Assembly: GCA_036346225.1 (NCBI GenBank)
Contig: JARFIW010000110.1
Coordinates: forward strand, 1-64,000
Reading direction: 5' to 3'
DNA from: Platerodrilus igneus
Taxonomy: Eukaryota; Arthropoda; Insecta; Coleoptera; Lycidae
DNA: 64,000 nt
Part shown: in pieces, positions 11,534 through 22,751 of the stretch
How the letters are laid out: the number at the start of each line of letters is the position of its first letter
How positions within the stretch are numbered: position 1 is the first letter of the stretch
Notes under the pieces: generated by a model
Database searches by the model: none
Seen by the model: only the letters and a program-made list of their open reading frames with translations
Told to the model about the DNA's origin: nothing
Program-made: the position numbers and the translations under genes

Positions 11534-12945
11534 TTCTCTGAAAGGTTTAAGCTTTCTTCTATTCTCTATTAAATCTAATATCTTCTTTGTTACCCAGGGT
11601 TTTCTCGCTTCTCTTTTTTTCTTACCTATAGTCTGTGTTGCTGTATCATGTACAGTCAGTTTTATTTCTTTCCATCTATTTTCTACGTTCCTCCTACAGC
11701 TATCTCTTTGCTCTTATTATCTAATACTTGTTTATATTCCTCTTTACCCTACTATCATTAAGCTTACCTAGATCCCATCCTCTCTTTTAACTTTTCTCAA
11801 TTTTTGAATTTTAGTTTACACTTCATTTTAACTAAGTTATGATCGCTATCTATGTCAGCCCCTGGATAACTACGACAGTTTTAACTTGGTTTCTAAATCT
11901 TTGTTTAACTAAAATATAATCTATTTGGTATCTAGCCCTATCACCTGGCGCTTTCCAGGTATATCTTCTCCTAACATATTGTTTGAATAGGGTGTTTACA
12001 GTTACTAATCTATGTTCCTGGCAAAACTCAACTAATCTTTCTCCTCTATCATTTCGTCTGCCATACCCAAATTTTCCTACCATTTTTCCCTCATTACCTT
12101 CTCCTACTGACGCATTAAAATCGCCCATAACTATTAAATTCTCATCTCCTTTTACATTTTTCACTATACTATTTATATCTTCGTATACCTTTTCTACTTG
12201 CTCATCCTCGTACTGAGTTGTTGGCATGTAAACCTGTACTAAAACAGTGTCTGTGGGTTTTGTACTCAATCTAACCACAATTATTCTATCACTAAATTGT
12301 AAGTACTGTTTAACGTTATGCCCTAATTTTTTACCTAACACTATTCCTACCCTTGCCTGTCCATTAGTTGAAGAAGTTGTAATTATTCTATAATTATCTT
12401 TCCAAAAGTCATTACTATCTGGCCATCTCACCTCACTAATACCTAAAATGTCCAGCTTTTCCTTTCTCATTTCGACTAATAAATTGGTTAACTTATCTAC
12501 TCTAAGTAATGACCTTACATTCCAAGTCCCTATCACTAAATCGAACTGTTGTTTTATATTCTTACGATGACGAGCCCCAAGTACTCCCTCCCGGAGATCC
12601 GAATGAGGGAGTATTTTACCTCCGGACCAGAATTTTACTTGTGAGCTCTCCATCATATGTATTTCGTGTTTTAGGCCACGCACACCTGGGAAATATTGTG
12701 GTAGGTTCCCAACCTTTTTTCACAACACAGTTTTTAAAGATTTTAGCAGAAAGCCGTATCCGTCACGGCCAACCCCCAACAAGCTTGTAAATTATTGAGG
12801 ATCGCCCGAGACCAACCGACCCTCCTCCAATATCTTTTAGCCAGCAAGGCTGCTGTCCCTTGCTGTGCCTTTTAATCGCCTTTTACGATAAGCAGGCTTA
12901 CTATAGTAGTATTCTTTATCCCCTACTATAGGGTGAGAGTTTTAT
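9727..12945 (-). mobile_element. RTE-type LINE, near full length (copy 1)
   Basis: A 3.2-kb non-LTR retrotransposon inserted, in opposite direction, into the LINE at 8268-9726. It matches the copy at 28040-31256 over its length, including the 5' leader with a 7-bp-stem hairpin (AGCAAGG/CCTTGCT, 12843-12864). Length and the order endonuclease then reverse transcriptase fit the RTE clade. At the 3' end it stops at GATGCAGCTC, about 35 bp short of the end seen in copy 2, and I found no target-site duplication. That suggests deletion or recombination at this junction. Confidence 0.8.
11850..12683 (-). pseudogene. RTE LINE endonuclease domain
   Basis: EEP-type endonuclease of the RTE element. Visible in order: GTWNVRSLL (start of the fold), GISEVRW (catalytic Glu), MPTTQYEDEQ, VMGDFNASVG (catalytic Asp/Asn), and YQIDYILV near the end. 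The SDH motif that should follow lies in a different frame because the frame breaks at about 11850. The first in-frame ATG pair is near 12656 (MMESSQVK); upstream codons are leader. The equivalent in copy 2 stays open through this point, so this break is private to copy 1. Confidence 0.8.
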
Positions 12946-13185
12946 TTAATAAAAATAATTTCCAGGGCATCGTAAGTTTGCAACTGGTACATTGACTTGT
13001 CTAACCATAAAATGCACATACTAAAACTAAATTTACAATTTTAATCCCGACAGAAAAAATATATTTTTTAGAACGTTTTTTACTTCCACTTTTACAACAT
13101 ACTAGTTCTCTCGTGTCAGCACCCTTCTTGCCCTCTGTTTATATCTCACCAACTACACATGCACACACACTAAATTTGAATAACA

Positions 13186-13494
13186 TTATATTAAATCATA
13201 ATATAGCCGCACTTCAGTATCTATGGTATGTTTACAAACCTTCGCCTTTTGACATAATGCACACGTAGGCAATATCTGGCGAATATGGTGGTACATTTTT
13301 GGCCACCAAAAACTTTCTTTTATTTGCTCATGTATTTTTTTATAACCAAAATGACCCTGTTTACATTTCATTAACAATTCGTCGGGTAAAGGTGGAATGA
13401 TATGATCATTCTCCATTTTCCCGTTTATAAACTGTGCATGTAGACAGATACAAATAGCCTCCTCTTTCTTTTTGACAGTTACCAATTGCGACAT
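13186..13494 (-). pseudogene. Gypsy B: integrase zinc-binding domain
   Basis: An HHCC zinc-binding domain of a Ty3/gypsy integrase: GHFGYKKIHEQIKESFWWP then CALCQKAK. The catalytic core is missing after about 13186. It lies downstream, on the same strand, of a reverse-transcriptase fragment, protease and gag remnant (13836-15116). I infer one gypsy element that lost its central RT/RNase H region (the gap 13495-13835) and its 3' end. Confidence 0.75.
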
Positions 13495-13835
13495 TCAGTT
13501 TGATACTCAGAAATAATACCATTAGTTAACAACAGCATTGTAAAGTCTCGTCTTGCGTGGTATAGGAAACAGACTCTTTACCTGAAATAAAACAACAGTT
13601 CAACAGTTCCATTCGGAACTGACGTTTATTGTATTTTTCTAAATGTTTAAAATTTGGTTAATATATTCACAATCTGGGTCGCATTCCTTACGAGCTATTC
13701 TACTTAATTTCTGCACATCTAGTTTAGTTTGTTAGTCTATGCAGTTTCACAATAATTTCATAGTTGACACTTATTACTGACCATTGCATTGTGTTCTACT
13801 TTCTATAATTAATATTGCGCCCTAATTACACTACA

Positions 13836-14470
13836 GCATTAATCTGGTCCTTAACCTCGTTACCATAAGCAACCGGGATAGGGTACGATTTTTTGAAAAA
13901 AGGTGTTTTGCCTTTCATGACAATTGTCTGTTCATACAAATTAGTGCAACCTGGTGTTTCTGAAAACACCTGATCATAGTTTTTAATAATTGGCAGAGTT
14001 TGTATTTCTCCGTCTCATTAAAGTTTTTCGCCTTGGCTGCCATGTCCATTTAAGTGACTGAATATTTATGTTTTGCGTATGCATTCTGCAAATTTATGAA
14101 GTTAAGTTTTAACAAATTTTTTCTCGCATTTACTTGGCAAAATCTTACTTGTAATTTGTGTTCTGTTAACCTAATGACCCTTTCTGCGAAATCAATTTCT
14201 GCTTTCGTTTGAGCTAACCAATCGCTACCTAAAATAATTTTCTTTAAATGTGGTATCCACAAAAGGTATATCAAACGGTGTATCATTCATCGTTACGGTT
14301 TATAAGACTTGTTTCCGAATTCCAGTCACTTTTTCCCCAATAGCAACTGCTGCTAATATATTACAGGAAATACTGGTATAGTATTCCTCAAAGTCTTCAG
14401 ATATTTTTCCGATATAGCAGATACTTGATTGCCGGTATCAAGTAAAATATCTATCGTTTGTTCTTGTACA
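13836..14470 (-). pseudogene. Gypsy B: protease and start of reverse transcriptase
   Basis: A retropepsin remnant. The active-site LLDTGNQVSAIS is at about 14440-14400. After a frame break comes the C-terminal protease block at 14286-14050 with the ILGSDWLAQTKAEIDF signature. A further segment at about 14000-13836 resembles the RT N-terminus of gypsy elements (FSETPGC, then a KSYPIP motif). The catalytic RT motifs are absent. At least two frame changes and a truncation make it inactive. Confidence 0.7.
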
Positions 14471-14588
14471 ATCCTTTGATTATTGGTGCTACCTTATTTA
14501 TTTGTGAAACATTCTGTTCGTTATCACTTAATAAATCCTCTGGTTCAGTGTTACACTTTTTAGTAAGCCTAACTTCCTAAATCCCTTT

Positions 14589-15116
14589 TTATTCGTCTCT
14601 GCACTCTCCTCCATCTCTTTTCCAATTTTCTCTATTTTCATTTGAACCCGAATTTAACTGAATGTTGTTCCAATAACCTCTATTACTTCGCCAATTCTCG
14701 TTATTTTGATTATTCCACCGGTTTTCCTTATCAGTTCCCACTCTATTGTTATTATTCCAATTAGGGCATGCATTGTTTGTATTTCGGTTGCTATCCTTTT
14801 GTAAATTTTGATTTGTTCTGTTCCCTAACTGAGACGTTTCATCAATTTTTCTTACAAATTTCTGCACTTCGTCAACTGAATCAATGCCCGCAAAGACACG
14901 ATGTAAATAACACACTACAAGGCGTGCTATTTCCGATGGGTCTTTCGGTATAAATATAAGCAACCTTTCTAATACAACCACATAAGACACGATGGAAATA
15001 CTACACTGCATGGTGTGCATATTTGCGATGGGTATTTCACACAGAGACACGATGTAAATGCCGCACTTAAAACGTACGCATATGCAATGGGTCTCGTAAC
15101 TTCTTTTATCTAACAC
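14589..15116 (-). pseudogene. Gypsy B: gag C-terminal region, Asn-rich
   Basis: An open segment of 175 residues. Its C-terminal half is extremely rich in Asn, Arg and Trp (NNNNR, NRWNNQ), as in the nucleic-acid-binding tail of some gypsy Gag proteins that lack zinc knuckles. The N-terminal part holds DPSEIARLV and a KFVRKIDE segment. At the DNA level, bases 14893-15100 contain three diverged copies of one short block that is read in different frames, so much of the N-terminal sequence is duplicated DNA and not original Gag. Assignment is by composition and position. Confidence 0.5.
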
Positions 15117-15129
15117 GGCAACGTGTAAC

Positions 15130-16141
15130 TGCCAGTGAAGAAGGATTATAAAAACAAATACACGTGAGATTCGACTCAGAATCTAGTAAGCGTTGGAAAT
15201 CTTCAGGAGTCCAATCGACTGGCCAAAGGTGTAGTTGCTCTTTGCACGCTTTAGTTTTTCGCGTTCCAAACTTGATAAGTACATAACAGTTGTGTGGTAA
15301 TAAATTTTTTATGATGTACAGTCCAACAAATTCACAGTTGATTTTTTCAGGCCTTGGCCTCTACTTAACAATACCGCATTGCCAATTTTGAAAGTGTAAC
15401 CTGTCCTTCCTTTCTTATTTGCAGCAGTTACTTGTTTTTCAACATTGCGTCTCAGGTTATATACCAATTGTGTGCGATCTACTGGAATAGTGGTATTACC
15501 AGAGGTAGGCAAGTCCTTGAGGATGGTACGAATTTGTGAGGTATGCCCCTCTTGCCCAAAAACTAATTTAAATGGAGAATGCCCGGTAGTTTTTGTACTG
15601 TGGTGTTGATGACTAGTTGTATTTTCCAAATTTTGCTCGGCCAATCTGTTGTTGTATTAGATTCGATTCTCAACATATTAGTGGTGGTACGCATGTAGCG
15701 TTTGGTTTGATCTTTGGAGCGATGTACACCTGGGGTTGTCGCGTGCAGTTCAATGCCAAAATGCTCGACAAATGATTTAAAAATTTTTGCTGTACAATTT
15801 GTTCCAGCGTCATGAATTATTTTGCTTGGTGTTCCAAAATTGCTTGCAAATGTGGTAAGATTAGTTTTAAATTCTTCCACAGTCGGTGAGGATTGAGTAT
15901 ACAGGAGGGTAAACTTAGAAAAGGCATCGACTAGGACTAGAATATATGTATGTTTGTTAGGATTACTGAGTAGAGGTCCCAGACAATCCATATGTATTGT
16001 ATGAAAAGCTTCACTGAGTTTCGAAATAGAAGTGAAGAAACCTTGCTTGGGGCCAGATCTATTTTTGCGCACAGCACAAAAAAGACAATGGTTAACATAC
16101 TTTTTTATGAAACGGTTCATGTTTGGAAACCAAAAGTACAA
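15130..16141 (-). pseudogene. Gypsy A: integrase, inactivated
   Basis: Core and C-terminal parts of a Ty3/gypsy integrase. The zinc-binding end is at 16141-16060 (HCLFCAVRK). The first catalytic Asp is in HMDCLGPL and the second in IIHDAGTNC. Counting 35 residues on, the expected Glu position reads Lys (DQTKR in place of the usual GQxER), so the catalytic triad is lost. A frameshift near 15640-15560 moves the C-terminal part into another frame (15644-15309). This part continues in open form (WTPEDFQRLL) to about 15130, where the element is truncated against gypsy B. Confidence 0.85.
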
Positions 16142-16273
16142 TTTAATAGATGCAAATGTCTTTTGGTAACCAATGTGACTTTGATTATCATAGAAGATTT
16201 TCAGTAATTGATATCTATTATTTGAAGATACAAATGGTAGATGAACGGTCTTGCCGTTCGCCAGAGGGACAAT

Positions 16274-17820
16274 TCAGAATAGCGTGTCTTTATCAATTTT
16301 ATATATTTTAGTTGCATCCTTTTCGTCATTATCTAAAGATTTGATTATTTGGCTGCATTCGGGGTCTTGATTCTTAGAAATAATGAGCCAATTCTTAACA
16401 TTTATGGGACTAGTGTTTACTTGGTTCGTGTGCTCAGTAGGATTTCTGCTCAAAAAGTCAACATGAGATGTTTCGGAACCCTTACGATAAAGTATATCAA
16501 AATTATAATTATGCATGTATACCCACCACCGGACGATACGTGGTTTAAGATCCTTTTTGTTAGCTGATAATTTTAGAGAGTTGCAGTCTGTTACAAGTGT
16601 GAACTTCATTCCGATTAAATAAACCCGAAAACTTTTAAAAGTCTTCACAACCGCCAAAGTCTCTAACTCAAAAAAATGATAATTACTTTCCTCTAGAGAA
16701 GTTTTTTGGCTGAAGTACTCCACAGGCCGGAAAGAATTCTCGTGTTTTTGCATTAATATAGTGCCGAAACTGAGGCTACTTGCATCGGTATGCAATTGGG
16801 TTTCTAGACTGGGATCGAATATTGATAACAGTCGCTTCTGCATCAACACATCAATAATGTAACATCTAGCCTTTTCACATTCTGCGTTCCAAATAAATGG
16901 AATGTTGTTTCTCGTTAAATTGGTTATGCAAGCAACTTTAGTGGAAAATGCAGGTACGAATTTTCTAAAATAACTAGGCAAGCCAACGAATTGCTGTACT
17001 TGTTTAATATTCGTAGGTAATGGGCTTTCTTTGATTGCCTTAATCTTATTTTCGTATGGTCTAATACCTGGAGAAGATATTTTGCGATCAAGGTAACGGA
17101 TGTTTTGCATAAAAAAACGACACTTTCGAATGTTGATCGAGAAACCTGCTTTGAGTAGAGCGTTTAAAACTAACTCCAGTTTATGGAATTCCTCTTCTAT
17201 AGTGGAGTAAGGTATGAGAACATCATCTATATACGCTAGTGCCACGTCGTATTTCAAATTACCTAAAGCTAAATTAATGGTTCTTTCATAAACAGAAGGG
17301 CTGTTGGCTAGACCAAAAGGTAATCGAAGAAACTTATACTGCCCGTCCAGAAATGGAATCGGGGGAGATTGGAAGTTGATGCAACTCCGAAGTCATGTCA
17401 AAACACATAAAGTATTTACCCTTGCCCAAACAGTCTAATTGGTCGTTTATACGGGGCAGTGGGAAACTGTCTTTTACAGTAATCTTGTTTAATGCTCGAA
17501 AATCGACGCATAAACGGTCACTTCCGTCCTTTTTTTTGCACGAGAATTATGGGACTAGCATAATGTGAATTACTTTCGTGCACAATTCCTTTATTGATGA
17601 GATCCTCAATAATATCCCTAACTTTTCGACGTTCAGATTCTGACATTCGATAAGGGTGGTAGTAGATAATCTTGTTTTCAGTTAGAGTTATACTTAATTC
17701 GCCGGTATTTACTGCTTTGAGAGAGTCGGGCATAGTAAACAGATCTGAGAAGCTTAACAAGAAACTCATTAGTGTTTGTCTATGTGGAGCATTTAAATCG
17801 GTAATTATTGATCCAAACAA
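16274..17820 (-). pseudogene. Gypsy A: reverse transcriptase and RNase H, broken
   Basis: The RT N-terminal block (17820-17518) carries the PYRMSESERRKV and GIVHESNSHYASPIILVQKK segments. Motif A (YFMCFDM, about 17400) and LPFGLANSP (about 17310) lie in the frameshifted interval 17518-17257. The long open block 17257-16274 has the catalytic YIDD and the thumb (QVQQFVGL). It also has RNase H motifs: LHTDASS with the first Asp, FELETLAVV with the Glu, VTDCNSL with the Asp, and SHVDFLSR at the end. All key acidic residues are visible but in at least two frames. Confidence 0.9.
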
Positions 17821-18295
17821 TAACTTTTCGGTGGACGTTTTGGGAAAGATTTTTTAGAGTAGTTTTATCTTTCAGAAGGAATACATTGTCCTCATAAACG
17901 TTTTCATCAACAACAACGTCGTAACTCAAATAATTAGGTGGAACGATTACAAGATCAAGATTTATATGTACTTTCGGAAAATTGATCAACCAACGCATTA
18001 GTTGAAAATTGTGCATAATGCACGGTACCATCAAACCACTGCAAGTAGTAGGACGAATATCTTTTCTAGGTTCAATTTATCTACTATCGCCTTTATCAAA
18101 TGATTCTAGCTTGTCCATTTCAGCAGAGTAATTGCGATGAAGTTGGAAAACCAACAAAAAAAATGCATTCTGAAACTTCTCAGATTCAGTATTTATTAAA
18201 GAACACGTGGAACCCGTATCCACTAAACAACTTGTTCTATAATCTGAAATCGAGATGGCTAAAGTGTTTAAGCTCTTATCTGGTGTAGAAAACAA
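17780..18295 (-). pseudogene. Gypsy A: retroviral-type protease, broken
   Basis: The aspartic protease begins at about 18250 with CLVDTGSTCSLI, the active-site DTG. The following part lies in a different frame (18034-17780) and leads into the RT. There is one clear frame change near 18050. It sits between gag (18303-19249) and RT as expected for Ty3/gypsy order gag-protease-RT-RNase H-integrase. Confidence 0.75.
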
Positions 18296-18302
18296 TTAAT
18301 CA

Positions 18303-19249
18303 TCACATGCTCTTGGGGTTTGTTTTGCTCATAATGCGAGCCGTAATCTGTTTTTGGCTGTTTAGGACCTGAAGAACTCTGTTCTGTGTACGAAAACAAT
18401 TCTCCATGCCGTGACCTTGCTTTTTGCAGTACCTACAATAGACGTTAACTTTCGGTATGCCTTGCATATGAGAAATTTTGCGGCTAGAAACAGGACAATC
18501 ACGTGTAAAGTGGCCATTTTTATGATAAGCATAGCAAGTAACCCCGGGTAGTGAAGAAGCCGTAAGAGCAGTAAAACCTCTCTTTCGTGATTCACTATCG
18601 GGTTGAATAACTTGTTTGTTATAGGATGAGTCACCACCCGCATCTTTTTCATAATTTGCCAAAAGTGCAATAAAATCGCTCACCGTCGAGATATTACAAT
18701 TAAATGCAGCAGTACATACCGTCGGACTGTAGATCGTACGAATAATTATTTCTATCAAATCAGGTTTGCACCAGCTAGCGCGCAAACATTTTAGTTTTTC
18801 TAATTTAGTGCGTGCATATTCAACATAACTACTAGCATTAACACTGCTATAACTTACTGCATCAGCTAACAATTTACCCAGATTCCATTGCCTAGGGAAA
18901 GATGTAAAAATTGGTTTTAAAACGAACCCAGTTTTCATCAGTTGATTGCCATGCAGCGAACCAAATTTTAGCAGATTTTAACAAAAAATGACCCACCCTA
19001 CTTACGGTTTTTCTGTCTGACCATCCAAACTGGTTTTTATACCCCTCTATTTTTTCCAACCAAACACCTGCATCGGTAATATCTGGATCCAAGCGAAGGG
19101 AATGCTATTGAAGCAAGCATTTTGGAGTGGTTTAGGATCTGAGTAGCAGGAATGGTGGATGGCTGATCATTGCTGTTTACATGACATTGTAAATCTTCGA
19201 AAACTGCTGCAATTGCCCCTAATGAGCGGCTTAAATTGTTACTATCCAT
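18303..19249 (-). pseudogene. Gypsy A: Gag with zinc knuckles, broken
   Basis: Three overlapping open blocks form the Gag remnant: 19249-19037 (start MDSNNLSRSL), 19092-18892 (matrix/capsid-like, with IWFAAW), and 18938-18303. The last block ends with two zinc knuckles. The first, CYAYHKNGHFTRDC, has Tyr in place of the second Cys. The second, CRYCKKQGHGMENC, is complete. Two frame changes are needed to read it through. No 5' LTR or primer-binding site could be recognised upstream. Confidence 0.75.
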
Positions 19250-19259
19250 TTACCACATT

Positions 19260-21330
19260 TAAGGGCCAACACCAAAGAAAATAGCACACGTACTAAACAG
19301 AACTAGTGCAATCTATTGATTATTACACATACACCCCATACCTGATGTAAGATTTCCCGTTCTTTTGCAAATAAATCACCTAAAACATTTGTTGACAGAC
19401 AGTCCTGTCACCACTCATACGGTAGCTTGCCTGTATGTACAACTGGCGCTACGTTGCCAGCGTTACTACTTTCAACATATACACTGTATCAACGTTTCCG
19501 ATTTGCCACCTGGATCAAATCTTAAGAGTTACCTAACAATATTACTTCTTTTATGTTTTCGCTGGCAATTTTAACCATTAATTGTTTAAGTCCCCATGTG
19601 TGGCAATTTATGTAGTGCTCGTAATCTATTGCTTGCTCCAGCCTCTAAAAGAACAGTAACTAAATAATTACGAATAAAAATCACTTGGACCCTTTATTGT
19701 AAATACAAAAGACATTTCTTGGACAAAATTGACATCATAACGACTTAAACGCAATTTTTAACTAGTCATTGAAATATTGCCATAATAATCGGCTAATCAG
19801 CCTTTTTTAACGTCTTTCAACAGCAAAAGCTCAAACTCGAATCCTCTCCTAAAAACCCACTTGTGCCTACGCAGCTTTCCATAAACTATACCCACCTTTT
19901 CCGGTAGGAGGCAGTATTTAAATTTGATTAACACTTGTCCGCACTACAAACTGAAATTAAATTTAAACTAATTACCTATCGCGTTCGAAATCACTATAAA
20001 AATCATTACTGAACAGTAAGTAAAAGCTTTATTATAACTAATTAATTCTAAATTAATTAACTAAGAAGGTTTCTAGAAAATCGTTTCTTATGTACAACTT
20101 AAGAAAATATTAACGGATAACTTGTGCACCAAATAACTTTACTAAATAAAATACACGGACAATTTCAAAACAAAGATGTATTATCTATCGATTACATTAA
20201 CTAAAGATTCTCATATATGCAACCACTGTAAAATTCATAAAAAATTTTGGAGAGTATCTAACCTTCTCCAAATAAATAAATATCATCAACCTTTTGTATA
20301 ATTAATAATTATGAAATATCTTTACAGAATCTAGTAACCGAACGATAGCCAAATCGGGCTGTTACATAATCTTAGTCTGGTTCTTCACTAAAGACGCCAC
20401 TAATTTGGTTAAACCTAAAGTTTGGCTCTTTAGCTCACTGAAACACACAAGCATTCTAATCGTTCTAGTCATCTACAACTTCTTCAATATGTAGGTTTAT
20501 TCAGAATGGAATCAAGCTACATTGTAATAATATTACTTTTAACGTATGTTCTATCGCTAGACTTATTTCTCTGTACTTTAATTTTACTCGTATCTACTAA
20601 AAGTGTAAAAAGCTCTCTTATTTATGGGGTAATTGTTGTATGTAACATAAATATCGCCAACCCCACTGTTTTTTACTTCCTTAAAGTAACATGAATACAT
20701 TATAAAAATTTACCGCCAGAATTTTTATGTTTACCCAAAGTAACTTCGGTAATTACCTATACTTGAATCTTTATATTTGGATTTGTAACGCATACTATTC
20801 TTTTTGCAGTTTTGACATAAGTTATTGACCTGATTTACGTTCAACTATGGTACTGTATAAAAATTAACTATGGTTTTGTGGTTTAAGTTGATGACTCGAA
20901 TTCCTTTTATAGAACTAAAATTTATTGAAATTTCATGAAATCATAATTTACGCGGTAAATTCATATTTATGCTGCCTGTTTAAGTTAATTTTTTCCTTTC
21001 TTATCTGGTTTCTATCTAAAGTAACCTGAATGTTACAGCATGCAAGAGTGAATCCATTACATGGAAAAGAAGATTGTGCAAACTGCATCTTTGCTAATCT
21101 TAAAAGAAAAAAATTGGACCGATATCAAGAATTATCGTAAGAAATATTTAATTAAAATTAAGAAATCGAAACAGTAATCGTCTCAGTTGTTAAAATTATT
21201 CTGTTACAGCCACAATGACAAAAGTGTCAAGCCTCGAAATATGTTCGGGAACGACAAAAATGCTTGATAGGAAAAATGAAATTACTTCAAACTGTGGTAC
21301 TCAAAGATTTGTAACAAAGGAAGAACCAAA
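19260..21330. other. No recognisable gene; possible gypsy A leader/LTR then AT-rich DNA
   Basis: By position, 19260-20100 could hold the leader and 5' LTR of gypsy A, but I could not find a second LTR copy for comparison and see no clear primer-binding site. Short open frames at 19365-19574 and 20506-20694 resemble nothing I know. Bases 21000-21336 lie just upstream of the Merlin remnant and may be its N-terminal region, but no domain is visible. Confidence 0.4.
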
Positions 21331-21336
21331 GAATAA

Positions 21337-21807
21337 AAGTTCGGAAAACGGAAATATTATCGGGGGCACCATGTAGAAGGCCAATGGGTGTTTGGTGCTG
21401 TTGAACGAGGGTCAGGAAAAGAGTTTATGGTGCCGGTGGAAACAAGAGGTGCTTTAACATTGATTGGCATCATTCAACGATGGATTCTTCTGGGGACAAC
21501 GATAATATCCGACTGCTGGAGGGCGTATGAGCGGCTAGGTAGTAAGGGCTACTATCATTTAAAAGTTAATCATTCCATTGACTTCAAAGATCCCACTACC
21601 GACGCTCATACGAACACCATAGAGGGTCTTTGGAGGCACGTTAAGACATCTCTGCCAGAATATAGCCAGAGGAAGGGGAGTTGTTCTGGATATCTGGCAA
21701 ACTTCATGTTTGCACGTGCTTGTAGAGCTGACGGGTTTTCAAGTTTATTTGTTTCCTTGAGGAAATTAAAGATATTACATTTGATGAAACAATCGACGGC
21801 GCAATAG
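21337..21807 (+). pseudogene. Merlin (IS1595/ISXO2-like) transposase, C-terminal part
   Basis: An eukaryotic Merlin-type DNA transposase related to bacterial IS1016/IS1595. The open frame starts after a TAA at 21334 with KFGKRKYYRGH, the conserved block after the first catalytic Asp. It continues with GQWVFGAVERGSG, ISDCWRAYE (second Asp), and HTNTIEGLWRHVK (the Asn/Glu motif). The residues where the first catalytic DES/DET triplet is expected read K-E-stop, so the protein is truncated and lacks that Asp unless an upstream exon supplies it. No terminal inverted repeats were identified. Confidence 0.85.
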
Positions 21808-22540
21808 AAGATGAGTCGGAGGACAAAGGCTAGAATGATAATTTTTTTTGGTGTTATTTCTTGCTAGTTATTACATTTGTTTCACGCTGTTACGTTTGTT
21901 TGTGCAATTTCATTATAACTTTAATATTAGTACATATTAATTCATTATGTATAAATAAATAATATGCAACTTATGCAATCAACTTTACTTTTAATGTTTG
22001 ATTTACCCATCTTCTCTATTACAGACCAAAAAAGTGTTGACCATAGAACAAGAATGGTTATGTTAGGTCAGGTAGGTTAAGGTTATAGGATCATTTATAG
22101 TTAAAAAAGCTCGCAAAAAGTGTCGCAAAAAGTGTTTGCCGCAGAACAAGATTTAAATTATTTAAATTATTTCCTTTTTATGTAGGTAACTCAAACTACA
22201 TGCAAACTATTAAATTTTAAGTTTTTTTTACTTGACCACATAGCAATTTGACTCTAAAATCTGTGTAACTGTCAAAATATTCTGCATTTTCTTTTGTTTA
22301 TTTGCAAATTAACAAGAATTAGGAAAAGATTTCATATTCAATAAATAATATTGATCACCCTGCATGCAATAAAAATATACATGGCCTTTAAAAATTATTG
22401 CGTACTGAAAAAAAACGCGAGTGAAAAAGATAATCTAACGTTTTTATTAACAAAATTTTAGCAACAATTACTCATTGCCTCCGAAAACTGACTTCAAATT
22501 CGTCATTTTCAGCCCAAAATGCACCATTCTTGAAAATTTA
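21808..22540. other. AT-rich DNA with a TTAGG-like patch
   Basis: No coding signal. Bases 22060-22087 contain several spaced TTAGG/TTAAGG-like units (GTTAGG, GTAGG, GTTAAGG), reminiscent of the insect telomere motif TTAGG but too short and irregular to call a telomere relic. Confidence 0.35.
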
Positions 22541-22742
22541 AAAAAAAACAGCAGCTGCGCGCTTTAAGTATATTTGTTCCGAAAAGAATCTCTTAACTGA
22601 TACAATAATAATATAAACCGATAACTCGACTGATCTATTTTATTAACTTTTTGTATATCTACTGGCACATTTATTCCGTAACCACAGATACTCTGCTAGG
22701 CACACTATTGATGTAGACAAGGTCAAGATGCATACATAACAC
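22541..22742 (-). repeat. Probable 3' LTR of gypsy C (partial)
   Basis: On the minus strand, a purine-rich tract (AGTGGGGAGG) directly precedes a TGTTATGTATGC start 10 bp after the gypsy C stop codon at 22752. This is the usual order of stop, polypurine tract and LTR. An AATAAA-type signal follows within the region (about 22655-22640). The far LTR edge and the matching 5' LTR were not found, so the extent is approximate. Confidence 0.45.
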
Positions 22743-22751
22743 ACCTCCCCA

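Noticed and set aside
11983..12216. Plus-strand genes over the RTE copies (also 30326-30565)
   Set aside because: They repeat identically in both copies only because the minus-strand LINE coding sequence repeats; composition is that of a complementary frame.
22060..22087. Interstitial telomere array
   Set aside because: Only a few irregular TTAGG-like units; too short to separate from chance.
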